This document shows positions 1-9,474 of a stretch of DNA of 64,000 bases, piece after piece. The position numbers and the translations under genes were made by a program. The notes beneath the pieces were generated by a model that saw only the letters and a program-made list of their open reading frames with translations, was not told the DNA's origin and made no database searches. Numbering within the stretch: position 1 is the stretch's first letter; each line of letters begins with the position of its first letter. Source of the stretch: Leptolyngbya sp. NIES-3755 (lineage in GTDB: Bacteria > Cyanobacteriota > Cyanobacteriia > Leptolyngbyales > Leptolyngbyaceae); contig AP017308.1 of the NCBI GenBank assembly GCA_001548435.1, positions 567,030 through 631,029 of the forward strand. Reading direction: 5' to 3'.

Positions 1-284
1 GACTTTTGCTTATTCTCGCAACTCAGCTTAGAAACTTTGTACTTCTATCTCCTGGTAGAGGTTTGTGAAGACTCCTGAGCAGTACTGTTCGTAGAAATTC
101 GGAGCTTATTATTTAAAGATCCTGAATTCTACGGCTGTCAATTTCCTCATAATTTGTGATCCGAATATCAAGATTCTGCGGATTTTGGCAGGTAGACCGC
201 GATAGAAGGAGCAATAACCGTTTAAACTGCATGGCATGAACGTGTTGCGATCAAACCCTTGCACTCACTCAGGGGCGGATTAGT
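1..284. other. gene-free left edge
   Basis: No convincing coding region or RNA gene is visible here. The stretch probably holds the promoter of the polymerase/ligase gene that starts at 285, but no clear -10/-35 pair can be picked by eye. Confidence 0.4.
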
Positions 285-1586
285 GTGAAAAAGCTGCTTT
301 TATTTGCTGAAATTTGTTTTGCCATCTTCGGCTTGACCTTCTTTACAGGGGGTCTTACGCCTGGTGCGAGCACCGATGGAGTCGATACAGGTCTCGTCCC
401 AGAAATTATCGTGACGACGGTTCGATACTTTATCTGGTTTGTTAGTGCGCTCTTGCTGCTCCTAAATGGGAAGCGGACCCTGATCACGATGAGACGAGAT
501 TGGGTTCTGTGGATTCTGACGTTCCTGGTTCTGTTCTCATTCGCCTGGTCAGATTTTCCTGAATGGACGCTGCTGGCAAATCGTGAAATGGCTCAAATGA
601 CCTGCTTCGGGCTGTATATTGCAACTCGATTTTCCCTTAGGGAACAGATCAAGCTTTATGCTGCGACGTTTGCGATCGGTGCGATCGCCTCGGCGGCGTT
701 TGCGATCGGTTTACCTTCGGTTGGGCTGGATGTGGATCACGAGGGGGCATGGCGAGGAATCTACGGACACAAGAATACCTTTGGCAGCATGATGGTCATG
801 GCGTTTCTTGCCTTTTTTGCGCTGCCTGTGGAACGACCGCTCGATCGCTGGATTAAGCGAATTGGAATCGGTGGTGCAGCAGCATTAATCTTGCTTTCGA
901 CTTCTAGAACTTCGCTGGTATTGGCGTTTACTTTGTTGGCGTTAATGTGGTTCTACCGGAACTATCGCTGGCAAGGAAAGCGATCGATTGTTTTGGGAAG
1001 CTTAGGAGTTCTAGTGGGGGGTGCGGCAGTTGTTGGAGTGCTTACCAATTGGGTAGCATTACTGACCGCATTAGGAAGAGATCCAACTCTGACGGGACGA
1101 ACTTATATTTGGCAAGTTTCGCTCTATCATTTGCTCGATCGACCTTTGTTTGGGTTTGGTCGGAGTGCATTTTGGTCTCCAGAAAGTCCTTATCCGAGAG
1201 CGATTAGCTCATATCTGTCTCAAGCCTTTAGAGCACCACACGCCCACAATGGATTCATTGAAATCGCGCTAGATGTTGGCTTAGTGGGATTGACACTGTT
1301 CTTGATTTGCTATGTGTCTGGCTTTGTCAAAGCTTTGATGCGAGCTTATGGTTCTAAGCATCCAGAGCATATCTGGTCACTCGGATTTTTGACGTTTCTT
1401 GCGCTCAATAACATGACCGAGAGCTATATGCTGCGATTGGCAAATATCTATTGGGTGCTGTTTATTGCAACGTTATTGACCGTGAAACAGCGAATGCCCA
1501 TCTTTGATGATGAGCCAGAGTTGCCGATGTTGACGCGATCGTATCGCGAACTCCCTCAAGTCGGCAAAGTTAGAGAGCAGGTTTAG
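285..1586 (+). CDS. O-antigen ligase / Wzy-type polymerase family membrane protein
   Basis: Predicted polytopic inner-membrane protein of 433 residues with roughly ten hydrophobic segments. The Wzy_C-like region around residues 265-330 contains GRTYIWQ, then RPLFGFG, then the HAHNGFIEI motif near 319-327; a His in this periplasmic loop is characteristic of O-antigen ligases and Wzy polymerases. It would act on undecaprenyl-linked repeat units in the periplasm, either polymerising them or joining them to an acceptor; sequence alone does not separate the two. The start is GTG at 285 with no strong ribosome site. The 3' end overlaps the end of the convergent glycosyltransferase by 17 bases. The family call is firm, the substrate unknown. 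Confidence 0.85.
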   Translation: MKKLLLFAEICFAIFGLTFFTGGLTPGASTDGVDTGLVPEIIVTTVRYFIWFVSALLLLLNGKRTLITMRRDWVLWILTFLVLFSFAWSDFPEWTLLANREMAQMTCFGLYIATRFSLREQIKLYAATFAIGAIASAAFAIGLPSVGLDVDHEGAWRGIYGHKNTFGSMMVMAFLAFFALPVERPLDRWIKRIGIGGAAALILLSTSRTSLVLAFTLLALMWFYRNYRWQGKRSIVLGSLGVLVGGAAVVGVLTNWVALLTALGRDPTLTGRTYIWQVSLYHLLDRPLFGFGRSAFWSPESPYPRAISSYLSQAFRAPHAHNGFIEIALDVGLVGLTLFLICYVSGFVKALMRAYGSKHPEHIWSLGFLTFLALNNMTESYMLRLANIYWVLFIATLLTVKQRMPIFDDEPELPMLTRSYRELPQVGKVREQV

Positions 1587-2829
1587 AACTTTCAGACGGT
1601 TGATCGATCGCTGGACGAATGGCTTCAGATTTTCCTTCTAGGGCGCGGCTCATCAATTGGTGGAGTCGCGCCACTTCTGTTTTAATGTTGAATTCTGCGG
1701 TGACTTTTGCTCGTCCAGCCCGTCCAAAGCTCGATCGTACTTCTGAATTTTCAACTAGATCTCCAATTCGATCGGCTAACGTTTTTGCATCTCCGGCTGG
1801 AACAAGATAGCCATTAATTCCATGTTCTACCAGTTCACTGACACCAGCAATTTGAGTCGCCACGACCGGAACGCCCGCTGCCATTGCTTCCATTAAAACA
1901 ACGGGAACGCCTTCTGCGAAGCTTGCCATCACAAAGATATCCGTTTGCTGGAGATGCTGACGAACTTCGGTTTGAGATTGATACCCGACGAATTTGACCT
2001 GCGATCGCAGATTGAGCGAATCAGTCAAAGTTTCGAGCAGTTCTCGATCGCTGCCATCTCCAACGACCGTTAGTTCTAAATCAGGATAGCTTGAGACCAA
2101 TTTCGCTAAGCTTTCGAGCAGAATCGGTAAGCCTTTCACTGCGGCTAATCGTCCCACATAGAGCAATCGATTTCCAGTGCCTTGATGCAACACAGGTTCA
2201 AACAATGCTGGATCAATTCCACAGTGAATAATGTGCAATCGATTCCAAGCCTCGATCGAGGCAAATACCATTCCCTGACTGCGACAGTAATGACTAATAC
2301 AGCAGACAAACAAAGCTCGATCGATCTTTTCAGCTAGATGCCACTGATATGGCTCAAAAAAGATATAAGGACCATGCAGCGTGAAGCTAAAGGTAAAATC
2401 TCCGAGTTCTGCCGCCAGCATTGCAACCGTGCCGCTAGAAGTCGCAAGATGATTGTGTAGATGCTGAATTTGGCGACTCTGAATCTGTCGAGCTAAGATG
2501 CCTGCTTCTAGAAAGTAGAACACTTGATAAAGGGAACCGCGCAATCCAGGCTGTCGAGTTTTCCAAGCGAGTTTTAGCGATCGCCAATATCGTCCACTCT
2601 TGATTAACCTCAGATGCGATCCGATCAGTTGCAATAGATTGGGCGGTAATAGATAAGTTGTTCGATCGAACTCTGCTTTCTGCTCCTCTCCCACTAATTG
2701 TTCAATGCCCGGACGACGCACCGAGAAGGTCTGCACATCCACGCCCAAGGCTCTTAATCCAGCTACCTCCCGCTGAATAAATGTGTCCGTTGCTCTGGGG
2801 TATTCGCCAGTGAGATACGCAATTCGCAT
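1570..2829 (-). CDS. GT4 family glycosyltransferase
   Basis: Retaining GT-B glycosyltransferase, probably cytoplasmic, adding a sugar to an exopolysaccharide lipid-linked intermediate. The N-terminus MRIAYLTGEYPRATDTF is the typical acceptor-domain start of this exopolysaccharide GT4 group. The donor-binding half carries LLYVGRLAAVKGL and the E-x7-E motif in FAEGVPVVLMEAMAAG. I placed the start at 2829, not 2916, because the extra 29 residues of the longer frame would overlap the upstream epimerase and do not look like family sequence; the chosen ATG lies four bases past the epimerase stop. Third gene of a minus-strand operon (oxidoreductase, epimerase, transferase). It is a paralogue of the transferase at 5354. 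Sugar specificity cannot be told. Confidence 0.85.
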   Translation of the reverse strand: MRIAYLTGEYPRATDTFIQREVAGLRALGVDVQTFSVRRPGIEQLVGEEQKAEFDRTTYLLPPNLLQLIGSHLRLIKSGRYWRSLKLAWKTRQPGLRGSLYQVFYFLEAGILARQIQSRQIQHLHNHLATSSGTVAMLAAELGDFTFSFTLHGPYIFFEPYQWHLAEKIDRALFVCCISHYCRSQGMVFASIEAWNRLHIIHCGIDPALFEPVLHQGTGNRLLYVGRLAAVKGLPILLESLAKLVSSYPDLELTVVGDGSDRELLETLTDSLNLRSQVKFVGYQSQTEVRQHLQQTDIFVMASFAEGVPVVLMEAMAAGVPVVATQIAGVSELVEHGINGYLVPAGDAKTLADRIGDLVENSEVRSSFGRAGRAKVTAEFNIKTEVARLHQLMSRALEGKSEAIRPAIDQPSESSKPAL

Positions 2830-2833
2830 ATAA

Positions 2834-3877
2834 CTATCGAGCATTGGATAGTGCAGGACTGGGAGTGGGAACGGATAGTAAATCGATCGAGCTACAACTG
2901 CGATCGAAGGCTTCATCTAAGCTATACCGGGGAATCCATTGCAAGAGTTGTTTTGCTCGATCGTTCTGATAGATCAAAGGCTTAAATCGAGCATGAAGTT
3001 TTGCAGGTACAAAAATGCCTGGAAACTTTGCCTGTCCTTTCAGCACTTTTTTGTTATACAACCATAGAATCCAAGTCAATCCCCGCATGAATGTCCAATT
3101 GAGTGGAACAATCGGTGGGAAATCTTTTTGTTGAGCAAACAGTTTTTTTGCAAATTCGCGCTGAGTCGGGAGATTGTCATCGACCAGATTGATCGTTTGA
3201 CCGATCGCGCTTTCTTTCTCAGCAGCTAGTAAAATCGCTTCTGCACAGTTTTCCACATAGTTCAAGGGCATCTGTGCTCGTGCCCCAATTCGTAGCCACA
3301 GAGTATCGGTCAATTCTGCACCAAGACAAGGATTCCAGAGATAATCGCGCCCATAAATCATTCCCGGTCGAAGAATCGTTACTGGAGCTTGATTTTCCTG
3401 CTCGAACTCCCGCACTAATCGTTCTTGAAGGAGTTTCGTTTGGGCGTATTCGTCGCGTTCTAGAGGATTTTTCTCGATCGCTGAATCTTCAGTCAACACA
3501 GACCCGATCGACAAATTCCAATAGTCATACACCGAGAATGTACTAATCGCGATTAATCTCAGAACATTCGCTGCCTTCATCGCGTCGAGCAAATTCTCAG
3601 TCGCCAGTACGGTTCCTGCAAACTGAGCATAGAAGTCACCTGATTTCGCCGCAGCTAAATGAATCACGGCATCCATTCCATTCAGCGCCTCAAGCAATCC
3701 ATCTTTTCGCCGCAGATCTAACCGAACAAGTTCTAAATTCGGATGATCGTGCCAAGAGAACTGCTCTACCTTTGTCACGGGACGCACGATCGCACGAACT
3801 TGATGTTCGCGTCTCAATGCTTCTGCGACAACGTACTGCCCCAAAAAACCGGATGCACCTGTGATTAATAGCTTCAT
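2834..3877 (-). CDS. NAD-dependent epimerase/dehydratase (extended SDR)
   Basis: Extended short-chain dehydrogenase of 347 residues. The Rossmann motif GASGFLGQYV is at about residues 7-16 and the catalytic Tyr and Lys are in YAQTKLL at about 148-154. Such enzymes oxidise, epimerise or reduce nucleotide sugars in the cytoplasm. It overlaps the preceding oxidoreductase by four bases in an ATGA arrangement (3874-3877) and is followed at four bases by a GT4 transferase, so the three genes are almost certainly one transcript. With the oxidoreductase it could make a keto- or deoxy-sugar donor for the transferase; that link is inference from context. Confidence 0.8.
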   Translation of the reverse strand: MKLLITGASGFLGQYVVAEALRREHQVRAIVRPVTKVEQFSWHDHPNLELVRLDLRRKDGLLEALNGMDAVIHLAAAKSGDFYAQFAGTVLATENLLDAMKAANVLRLIAISTFSVYDYWNLSIGSVLTEDSAIEKNPLERDEYAQTKLLQERLVREFEQENQAPVTILRPGMIYGRDYLWNPCLGAELTDTLWLRIGARAQMPLNYVENCAEAILLAAEKESAIGQTINLVDDNLPTQREFAKKLFAQQKDFPPIVPLNWTFMRGLTWILWLYNKKVLKGQAKFPGIFVPAKLHARFKPLIYQNDRAKQLLQWIPRYSLDEAFDRSCSSIDLLSVPTPSPALSNAR

Positions 3878-4932
3878 AACCGATTCTCCTGTGCCAACAA
3901 TGCTTCTACTAATCGACTTGTGCGCTCCATATCCTCATAAGAGATCGGAGGGGGAGCACCCTTGAGCAACGCAGCGTATGTTCGATCGAGCAATCCGTGT
4001 AATCCTTCGTAGGGCGTTCGCTGCATGATCTTCCAGCTAAAATTCCGCACACTACAGCGCATCAGTTCCGCACCATTAATCAAGTGATTTGCTAAGGGTG
4101 ATAGCTGTTTCCCAACTTTTCGGGGCAAAACTGCACGGAGATACGGCTGGAATAAATCGGTCTGAACATAGCCTTTAGAGCCACGCACAATGATTTCAAA
4201 ACATTCTGGCAAGGTTGTGGAGCTAAATCGAATTCGAGCGTGCTTCGAGCCGCTAATCAGCAAAGCATCCAGGTCATCATATTTGAACAAATCCCCTCCG
4301 CCGTAGTTACTCCAGCTTGCACGAATCCGGTCGAACTCCACAGGCAGAAATCGCAGCACCAAATATGCCAGGTGTGTAATCGTATCGTGAATCACACCTC
4401 CAGGCAGCTTATGAACCGGATTCGGCAAATTCTCGTCTGCAAATGCCGCCATTTTCCGCACTGCCAGCGATATTCGCACCTCGACTTCTTCAACTTCACC
4501 GAGGCGACCTTGAGCAATTAACTGTTCGATCGCTAAAATCGGCTGATTAAATCGGTAATTCTGGTCTTCAATCAGATAACGCTGATTCGCTTGAGCGATC
4601 GACCAAAGCTGCTTAAATTCTTCATACGTTGGCGCGATCGGTTTTTCACAAATCACGTGCGCCCCCGATTCCAGGCAATCCTTCGCAATCCACGAATGCG
4701 TTTGAGGAGGAGTCAGTACATGAACCACATCGGGCTGAGTTTCCGCGAGGAGTTGCCGATAGTCTGTGTAGGCTGCCTCGGCGTGAAATCGTTCTGCTGC
4801 ATATCGCGCTGAAATTTTAGAAAGATCGCACACTCCGACCAATTTCGCGTTTTGCGATCGCTCTAAGAAACTCAGATGCTCTTTAGAAATAACGCCTGTT
4901 CCGATCACCGCAGCTTTCAAGGCGGTCGCCAT
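3874..4932 (-). CDS. Gfo/Idh/MocA family oxidoreductase
   Basis: NAD(P)-dependent sugar oxidoreductase of about 352 residues. The N-terminal Rossmann fold starts AAVIGTGVISKEH; the family motif CEKPIAPT (EKP) follows near residue 94, and the C-terminal alpha/beta domain forms the substrate site. Family members act on inositol, glucose-fructose or nucleotide sugars. The longer frame to 5004 was rejected: the ATG at 4932 is preceded by GGTGGAGG at a good distance and begins exactly where family members begin. First gene of the operon with the epimerase and GT4 transferase, so a role in making a polysaccharide sugar is likely. The exact substrate is unknown. Confidence 0.85.
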   Translation of the reverse strand: MATALKAAVIGTGVISKEHLSFLERSQNAKLVGVCDLSKISARYAAERFHAEAAYTDYRQLLAETQPDVVHVLTPPQTHSWIAKDCLESGAHVICEKPIAPTYEEFKQLWSIAQANQRYLIEDQNYRFNQPILAIEQLIAQGRLGEVEEVEVRISLAVRKMAAFADENLPNPVHKLPGGVIHDTITHLAYLVLRFLPVEFDRIRASWSNYGGGDLFKYDDLDALLISGSKHARIRFSSTTLPECFEIIVRGSKGYVQTDLFQPYLRAVLPRKVGKQLSPLANHLINGAELMRCSVRNFSWKIMQRTPYEGLHGLLDRTYAALLKGAPPPISYEDMERTSRLVEALLAQENRL

Positions 4933-5353
4933 GCCAATCCTCCACCAAATCCATGAGCCGAGTGTGTTAGGTCTGGTCAGAAAAGTGACTATTTCCCAAG
5001 ACAATCTATAACTACCAAAATTGTTAAGATTGTTTCTCTCCCCCCGGATAGATGAAACGCTTTATGTAGTAAGAGTTACAGGCGTTTGTATGCCAAACGA
5101 ATTAGATGCTCACTTCAGGCAGTTGTAACAAAGCTGCTTAATCATAGAGAAGTTTCTGTCTACCGTATTGTTTGATATGTCACTACGCATAACTTCAGTA
5201 ATGTCTCGAAATTAGTTCTCATTTTTCATAAAGGCTTTACATTCCAGCGATTTCCGAAAAAGAATTGAGAAGACTACTCAAAAGCGTTTGCCCTTTGACA
5301 ACGAGTTCCTATACTAATTTCAGTATTCACACGTAAGTATTAGTACGCGCTTT
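4933..5353. other. divergent intergenic region
   Basis: AT-rich stretch of about 420 bases between the minus-strand operon starting at 4932 and the plus-strand GT4 gene at 5354. It must hold both promoters. No RNA gene, repeat or small ORF with a good ribosome site was recognised. Confidence 0.4.
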
Positions 5354-6628
5354 ATGAAGAGAGATGTGCCCAAAATCGCATATCTGATTAATCAATATCC
5401 GAAGGTTAGTCATAGTTTTATTCGTCGCGAAATTCATGCGATCGAAGAGTGCGGTCTCCCGGTGGGACGGTATGCAATTCGATCGTGCCGAGCCGAGTTA
5501 GTCGATGAGGCAGACGAACAAGAATTAGCGTTAACTCGAACGGTTTTAGAAAGCGGTGCAGGAACGCTGTTAAAAAGCCTGATAAAAGCGGTTTTGACGC
5601 GCCCAACTCAAGTATTCCAAGCGCTCAAACTGGCGATAAAATTTGGGCAACGGTCTGATCGAGGCGTGTTGCGTCATCTGATCTATCTTGCGGAAGCCTG
5701 TGTGCTCAATGATTGGTTCCAAGAAGACGGCGTTCAGCACATTCACGCCCACTTTGGAACGAATTCCACAACTGTCGCAATGCTCTGTACAGCTTTAGGC
5801 GGACCGACTTACAGCTTTACAATCCATGGACCCGAAGAGTTTGACACGATTCAAGCGTTGTCGATCGTTGAAAAAGTTGAGCGATCGTCTTTCGTCGCTA
5901 CGGTCAGTTCTTTCAGCAAAAGCCAACTGTATCGGTGGTGTGACCAATCCCAGTGGAACAAAGTAAAAATCATTCACTGTGGAGTTGATCGAAGCTTTTT
6001 CACTGAAACGACACCGATTCCCGCAGAACCCCGAATTGTTTGTGTCGGGCGACTCTGCGAAGCGAAAGGGCAATTACTCCTGATCGAAGCGATTAAGCCG
6101 ATCGTCGCCGCAGGCATTCCAATCAAGCTCGTTCTCGTCGGGGATGGTGCAATCCGTCCTCAAATCGAAGCGATGATTACCGCCGCAGACTTGCAAAATC
6201 ACGTCGAAATCACCGGGTGGGCAAGCAACGAGGAAGTTCGCAAACAAATTCTCGCCGCTCGTGCTCTCGTGCTTCCAAGTTTTGCTGAAGGCTTACCTGT
6301 GGCGCTGATGGAATCTCTCGCGCTTCATCGTCCAGTCATCAGCACTTACATCGCGGGCATTCCTGAGCTAGTCACTCCTAATCAATCCGGTTGGCTTGTG
6401 CCATCAGGCTCGATCTCTGATTTAACCGATGCGATCAAGAGCGCGATTACACTCCCACCTGAAGTTCTAGAACAAATGGGAAGAACAGGTGCAGAACGGG
6501 TTGCTCGACATCATGATGCTGCAACCGAAGCGCAGAAACTTGCCGCCCTGTTTACGGAAGTGATTCAGCCCACGATCGTTGAATCTGTTTTGACCGAAGT
6601 GCAACCTGCTGTCTCGATCGCGCAATAA
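5354..6628 (+). CDS. GT4 family glycosyltransferase, colanic-acid type
   Basis: GT-B glycosyltransferase of 424 residues. It starts with KIAYLINQYPKVSHSFIRRE, the signature start of this exopolysaccharide transferase group, and shows HIHAHFGTNSTTVAML near residues 132-147, RIVCVGRLCEAKGQ near 227, and the donor-binding E-x7-E motif in FAEGLPVALMESLA. It would use a nucleotide sugar in the cytoplasm to extend a lipid-linked glycan. The next gene, a serine-acetyltransferase-like enzyme, follows after 49 bases and is probably cotranscribed. Close in architecture to the transferase at 1570-2829, suggesting an old duplication. Substrate unknown. Confidence 0.85.
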   Translation: MKRDVPKIAYLINQYPKVSHSFIRREIHAIEECGLPVGRYAIRSCRAELVDEADEQELALTRTVLESGAGTLLKSLIKAVLTRPTQVFQALKLAIKFGQRSDRGVLRHLIYLAEACVLNDWFQEDGVQHIHAHFGTNSTTVAMLCTALGGPTYSFTIHGPEEFDTIQALSIVEKVERSSFVATVSSFSKSQLYRWCDQSQWNKVKIIHCGVDRSFFTETTPIPAEPRIVCVGRLCEAKGQLLLIEAIKPIVAAGIPIKLVLVGDGAIRPQIEAMITAADLQNHVEITGWASNEEVRKQILAARALVLPSFAEGLPVALMESLALHRPVISTYIAGIPELVTPNQSGWLVPSGSISDLTDAIKSAITLPPEVLEQMGRTGAERVARHHDAATEAQKLAALFTEVIQPTIVESVLTEVQPAVSIAQ

Positions 6629-6677
6629 CTCGATCGCACAATCGTTCAATTTTGGTGATAGACAAAGGACTCAAACC

Positions 6678-7283
6678 GTGAACCATACAACTGATTCTCT
6701 CAACTTGTGGCAGCAAATTGTCGAAGATTGGAATGCCAACGGACGCGACTGGACAAAGCCTGGATTTAGAGCGATCGCAGTTTATCGCTTTGGAGTCTGG
6801 CGCATGGGAATTCAGCCGCTAATCTTACGTGCGCCCTTCAGCGTTTTGTACCGTATGATGTTTCGTAAAGTCCGCAACACCTACGGGATTGAGTTGCCTT
6901 ACAGCGCTAAAGTCGGACGCAGAGTGATCATCGAGCATCAAAGCGCGATCGTGATTCACGGAAATTGTGTGATCGGTGATGATTGTGTGATTCGCCAAGG
7001 TTGCACATTAGGAAATCGCTATCTCGATCGATTAGAAGAAGCTCCCGTTTTAGGAAATCGTGTCAATGTGGGCGCGGGTGCGAAAATTCTCGGTCGTGTT
7101 CACATTGGCGATGATGCTTGTATTGGTGCGAATGCGGTCGTGCTTTCAGATGTGGGTACAGGCGAAACTGCGATCGGGATTCCTGCAAAAATTCTCAAAC
7201 GCAAACCTGCCCTTGAGCGCATCATTTCCAGCAGTGATGTTTTGAGTCTAGAGGTCGCTATGGCGGCTTCCGTCGAAGAGTAG
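6678..7283 (+). CDS. serine O-acetyltransferase-like left-handed beta-helix enzyme
   Basis: Acyltransferase of 201 residues with a short alpha-helical N-terminus and a hexapeptide-repeat left-handed beta-helix (about residues 75-175: SAKVGRRVIIEHQSAIVIHG, then GDDCVIRQG and GNRVNVGAGAKILG). The pattern resembles CysE/SAT and the EpsC-type enzymes found in polysaccharide clusters. It would transfer acetyl from acetyl-CoA to serine or to a sugar hydroxyl. Its position directly after a GT4 gene, among glycan genes, favours glycan acetylation, but true serine acetyltransferase activity cannot be excluded. Length is shorter than the long CysE form. Confidence 0.8.
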   Translation: MNHTTDSLNLWQQIVEDWNANGRDWTKPGFRAIAVYRFGVWRMGIQPLILRAPFSVLYRMMFRKVRNTYGIELPYSAKVGRRVIIEHQSAIVIHGNCVIGDDCVIRQGCTLGNRYLDRLEEAPVLGNRVNVGAGAKILGRVHIGDDACIGANAVVLSDVGTGETAIGIPAKILKRKPALERIISSSDVLSLEVAMAASVEE

Positions 7284-7290
7284 AAAATTT

Positions 7291-8394
7291 TTAAATAGCT
7301 TTCGCGGTCGTTGGCAGTTTGATGGACTGGCTCCAAGCGATCGCAGGTTTTTCCACGCCCATCCATACGATCGTCGCAAATCCTAAGCTAACCAGGATAC
7401 TTGCGACTAGACAGACGGCATCTGAAACCGCAGAGATGCCTAAGATTCGCTGTCCAATAAAGAACACGACTCCCATCACCGGGGTGTGAGTCAAAAACAA
7501 GCTATACGATACATCTCCAAAAAACCGGAGGACTGAGCCTTTTAAGAGTTCAGCCAATTTTCCTGTGCGTCCAACTTCTAGAAGTAATAACGCGATCGCG
7601 ACACTGACGATCGTGAATCCTGCTTGATGAATGATTCCAGCAACAAGTAGAACTCCGCTGTAGAGATAGAACCAAATACGTGAAAATCTTCGCTGCCAAC
7701 ACCAGTGAGCAAATACTCCAAGTAAGAAGCTGTAGAGCAGAGGAAGAATCACGATCGAACGACCTAGATTTGGCGCGATCGCAATGGGGAATATTGCTGC
7801 AATTAACGCAGTGGGAACGAATACGATCGCGAAAGCAGATTGAATTTGATATTGATAAATTAGCCGCTGAGCGAATCCAATTAGTAGACATAAAAGTAAA
7901 TAAGATTGGATCTCTAATCCCAATGTCCAATAGACATCATTGAAATTCGTAAATCCAACCAGTTCTTGAACGTAGAGTAAATGTGTAATAAATCGTGCTG
8001 CGGAAAGCGTTTGTCCCATTGGCTGAAACGGTTCATTCTTCGCATAAGCCGCTAGAAGAGCAAACGCAATCGTTATCACGATCGACACATAATACGGCGG
8101 TGTTAAGCGAATCAATCGACGCAGTGTAAACTGGCGCAGGTACGGGAAATCGATCGTTGCGTTCCTCAGCGAATGGGCGATTACAAACCCGCTCAGCACA
8201 AAGAAGACGGCAACGCCCAAACTTCCCCAAGCAAATACAATCCTATCCACCCAGACCGGTAAAAGCTGTTCTAGAGAATCCAGCCGCTCATCAAGGTGAG
8301 CATGAAACAAGACAACCCAAAGTGCAGCCAATCCGCGTAAAGCGTCGATGAAGTAAAACCGTACTTTTGACGATGAAATCAAGGTCTGAGTCAT
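7291..8394 (-). CDS. acyltransferase 3 family (OafA/YrhL-like) membrane protein
   Basis: Integral membrane acyltransferase of 367 residues with about ten hydrophobic segments. The N-terminus has the family sequence FIDALRGLAALWVVLFHAH with its conserved Arg and His near residues 20 and 27, followed by FFVLSGFVIAHSL. Members move acetyl or succinyl groups across the membrane onto sugars of O-antigens or exopolysaccharides. There is no C-terminal SGNH domain, so it belongs to the single-domain class. It converges on the acetyltransferase-like gene at 6678, with seven bases between the two ends. Modification of the local polysaccharide is the likely role. Confidence 0.87.
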   Translation of the reverse strand: MTQTLISSSKVRFYFIDALRGLAALWVVLFHAHLDERLDSLEQLLPVWVDRIVFAWGSLGVAVFFVLSGFVIAHSLRNATIDFPYLRQFTLRRLIRLTPPYYVSIVITIAFALLAAYAKNEPFQPMGQTLSAARFITHLLYVQELVGFTNFNDVYWTLGLEIQSYLLLCLLIGFAQRLIYQYQIQSAFAIVFVPTALIAAIFPIAIAPNLGRSIVILPLLYSFLLGVFAHWCWQRRFSRIWFYLYSGVLLVAGIIHQAGFTIVSVAIALLLLEVGRTGKLAELLKGSVLRFFGDVSYSLFLTHTPVMGVVFFIGQRILGISAVSDAVCLVASILVSLGFATIVWMGVEKPAIAWSQSIKLPTTAKAI

Positions 8395-9474
8395 CCTTCC
8401 GTGTATTCACTGATAGGGTTAATAAATCTGTGGATTTCAACTCGTAGAAATCTCGACTCTGTTACAAGAAGTGATTAGATTCAGTGTTGATCTTTGCTTA
8501 TTTTACAATTGGTTTTTCGCTCTACAAACTACCATGAATTTCTTACAAAATTTGCTTTTGTGAATTATGAGACCCTAACTTTATTTAGAAGTGCGATCGT
8601 AGTCACAGAGAACTTACTGGACAACAACGTAAATTTATTCATACTTGACATATTTGTAGAAGCAATAGAAAGTTTTATTTGAACTTCAAAATTGAGAAAT
8701 TAACAAGAGAAAGTACTGAGAAAGAAATAGTTATTTTCTTATATTTGTAATTTTAATAACAAGAGCGAAAATCGCTTAGAGCCAGAAGATAAGACTTTCA
8801 ACGCATTATTCAAGGAAAAAACTAACAAATTGCTGTATCCTTTGCTAGTCGAAGCAATTAATTCAAAAACTCAATAAAAATCACAATACGAGTACTGAAT
8901 CAAAACGAGAACCGGCAGAATTTTTAATAGAAAGCACCTTTACCTTCTTGTGCTGATATGAGCTTAGGTAAAGCCTTATAAAAATGAGACTTACTACAAA
9001 ACAAAAGCACAAAGAAGAATGTTGATTTTCTAACTGCCAATTTCTGAACTGGTTGTTTCATCACAGAATTCAATTCCAAAGCAACTTAATCTTTTAGTCA
9101 CTCTCTTATCGGTTATCCTGATTGCCAAATATCAGTTTCATCTTGTCAGCACCCACAACAATCTACCGATCTGGGTCCGCGATCGTCTAGTAATATTTTC
9201 CGTAGTTACACGGTTCCCACTGCGAGAATTCCTTGATGGTGGCGTGAAGATTCAGTAAAGCCTGTAGACGCACCTCCGGTAAGCCACTTAGATTACGTAA
9301 TAAGCCACCTCGAAGTTAGACAGAGCAGACATAGTTTCTCAAATCAACTGAAAGACGATTGGGTGCACGATGAGCAAGCAACGACGGATTGGATTGTCTG
9401 GTTTAGACGATCGTAGGTATCAGGGCTTTGGCTCTATTGAGAGGGAGCCGTAGTAGAGATTTTCGGGCAAAGTA
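8395..9474. other. gene-free AT-rich kilobase
   Basis: About 1.08 kb without a supportable gene. The left two thirds (about 8480-9120) is clearly AT-richer than the flanks and nearly lacks the GATCG-rich texture of its surroundings. The right end contains a small hairpin (GGCTC 9430-9434 with GAGCC 9445-9449) just before the WecG-like gene. One 62-codon frame at 8494-8682 shows no family features. It could be a decayed gene, an acquired segment or a long regulatory region. Confidence 0.45.
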
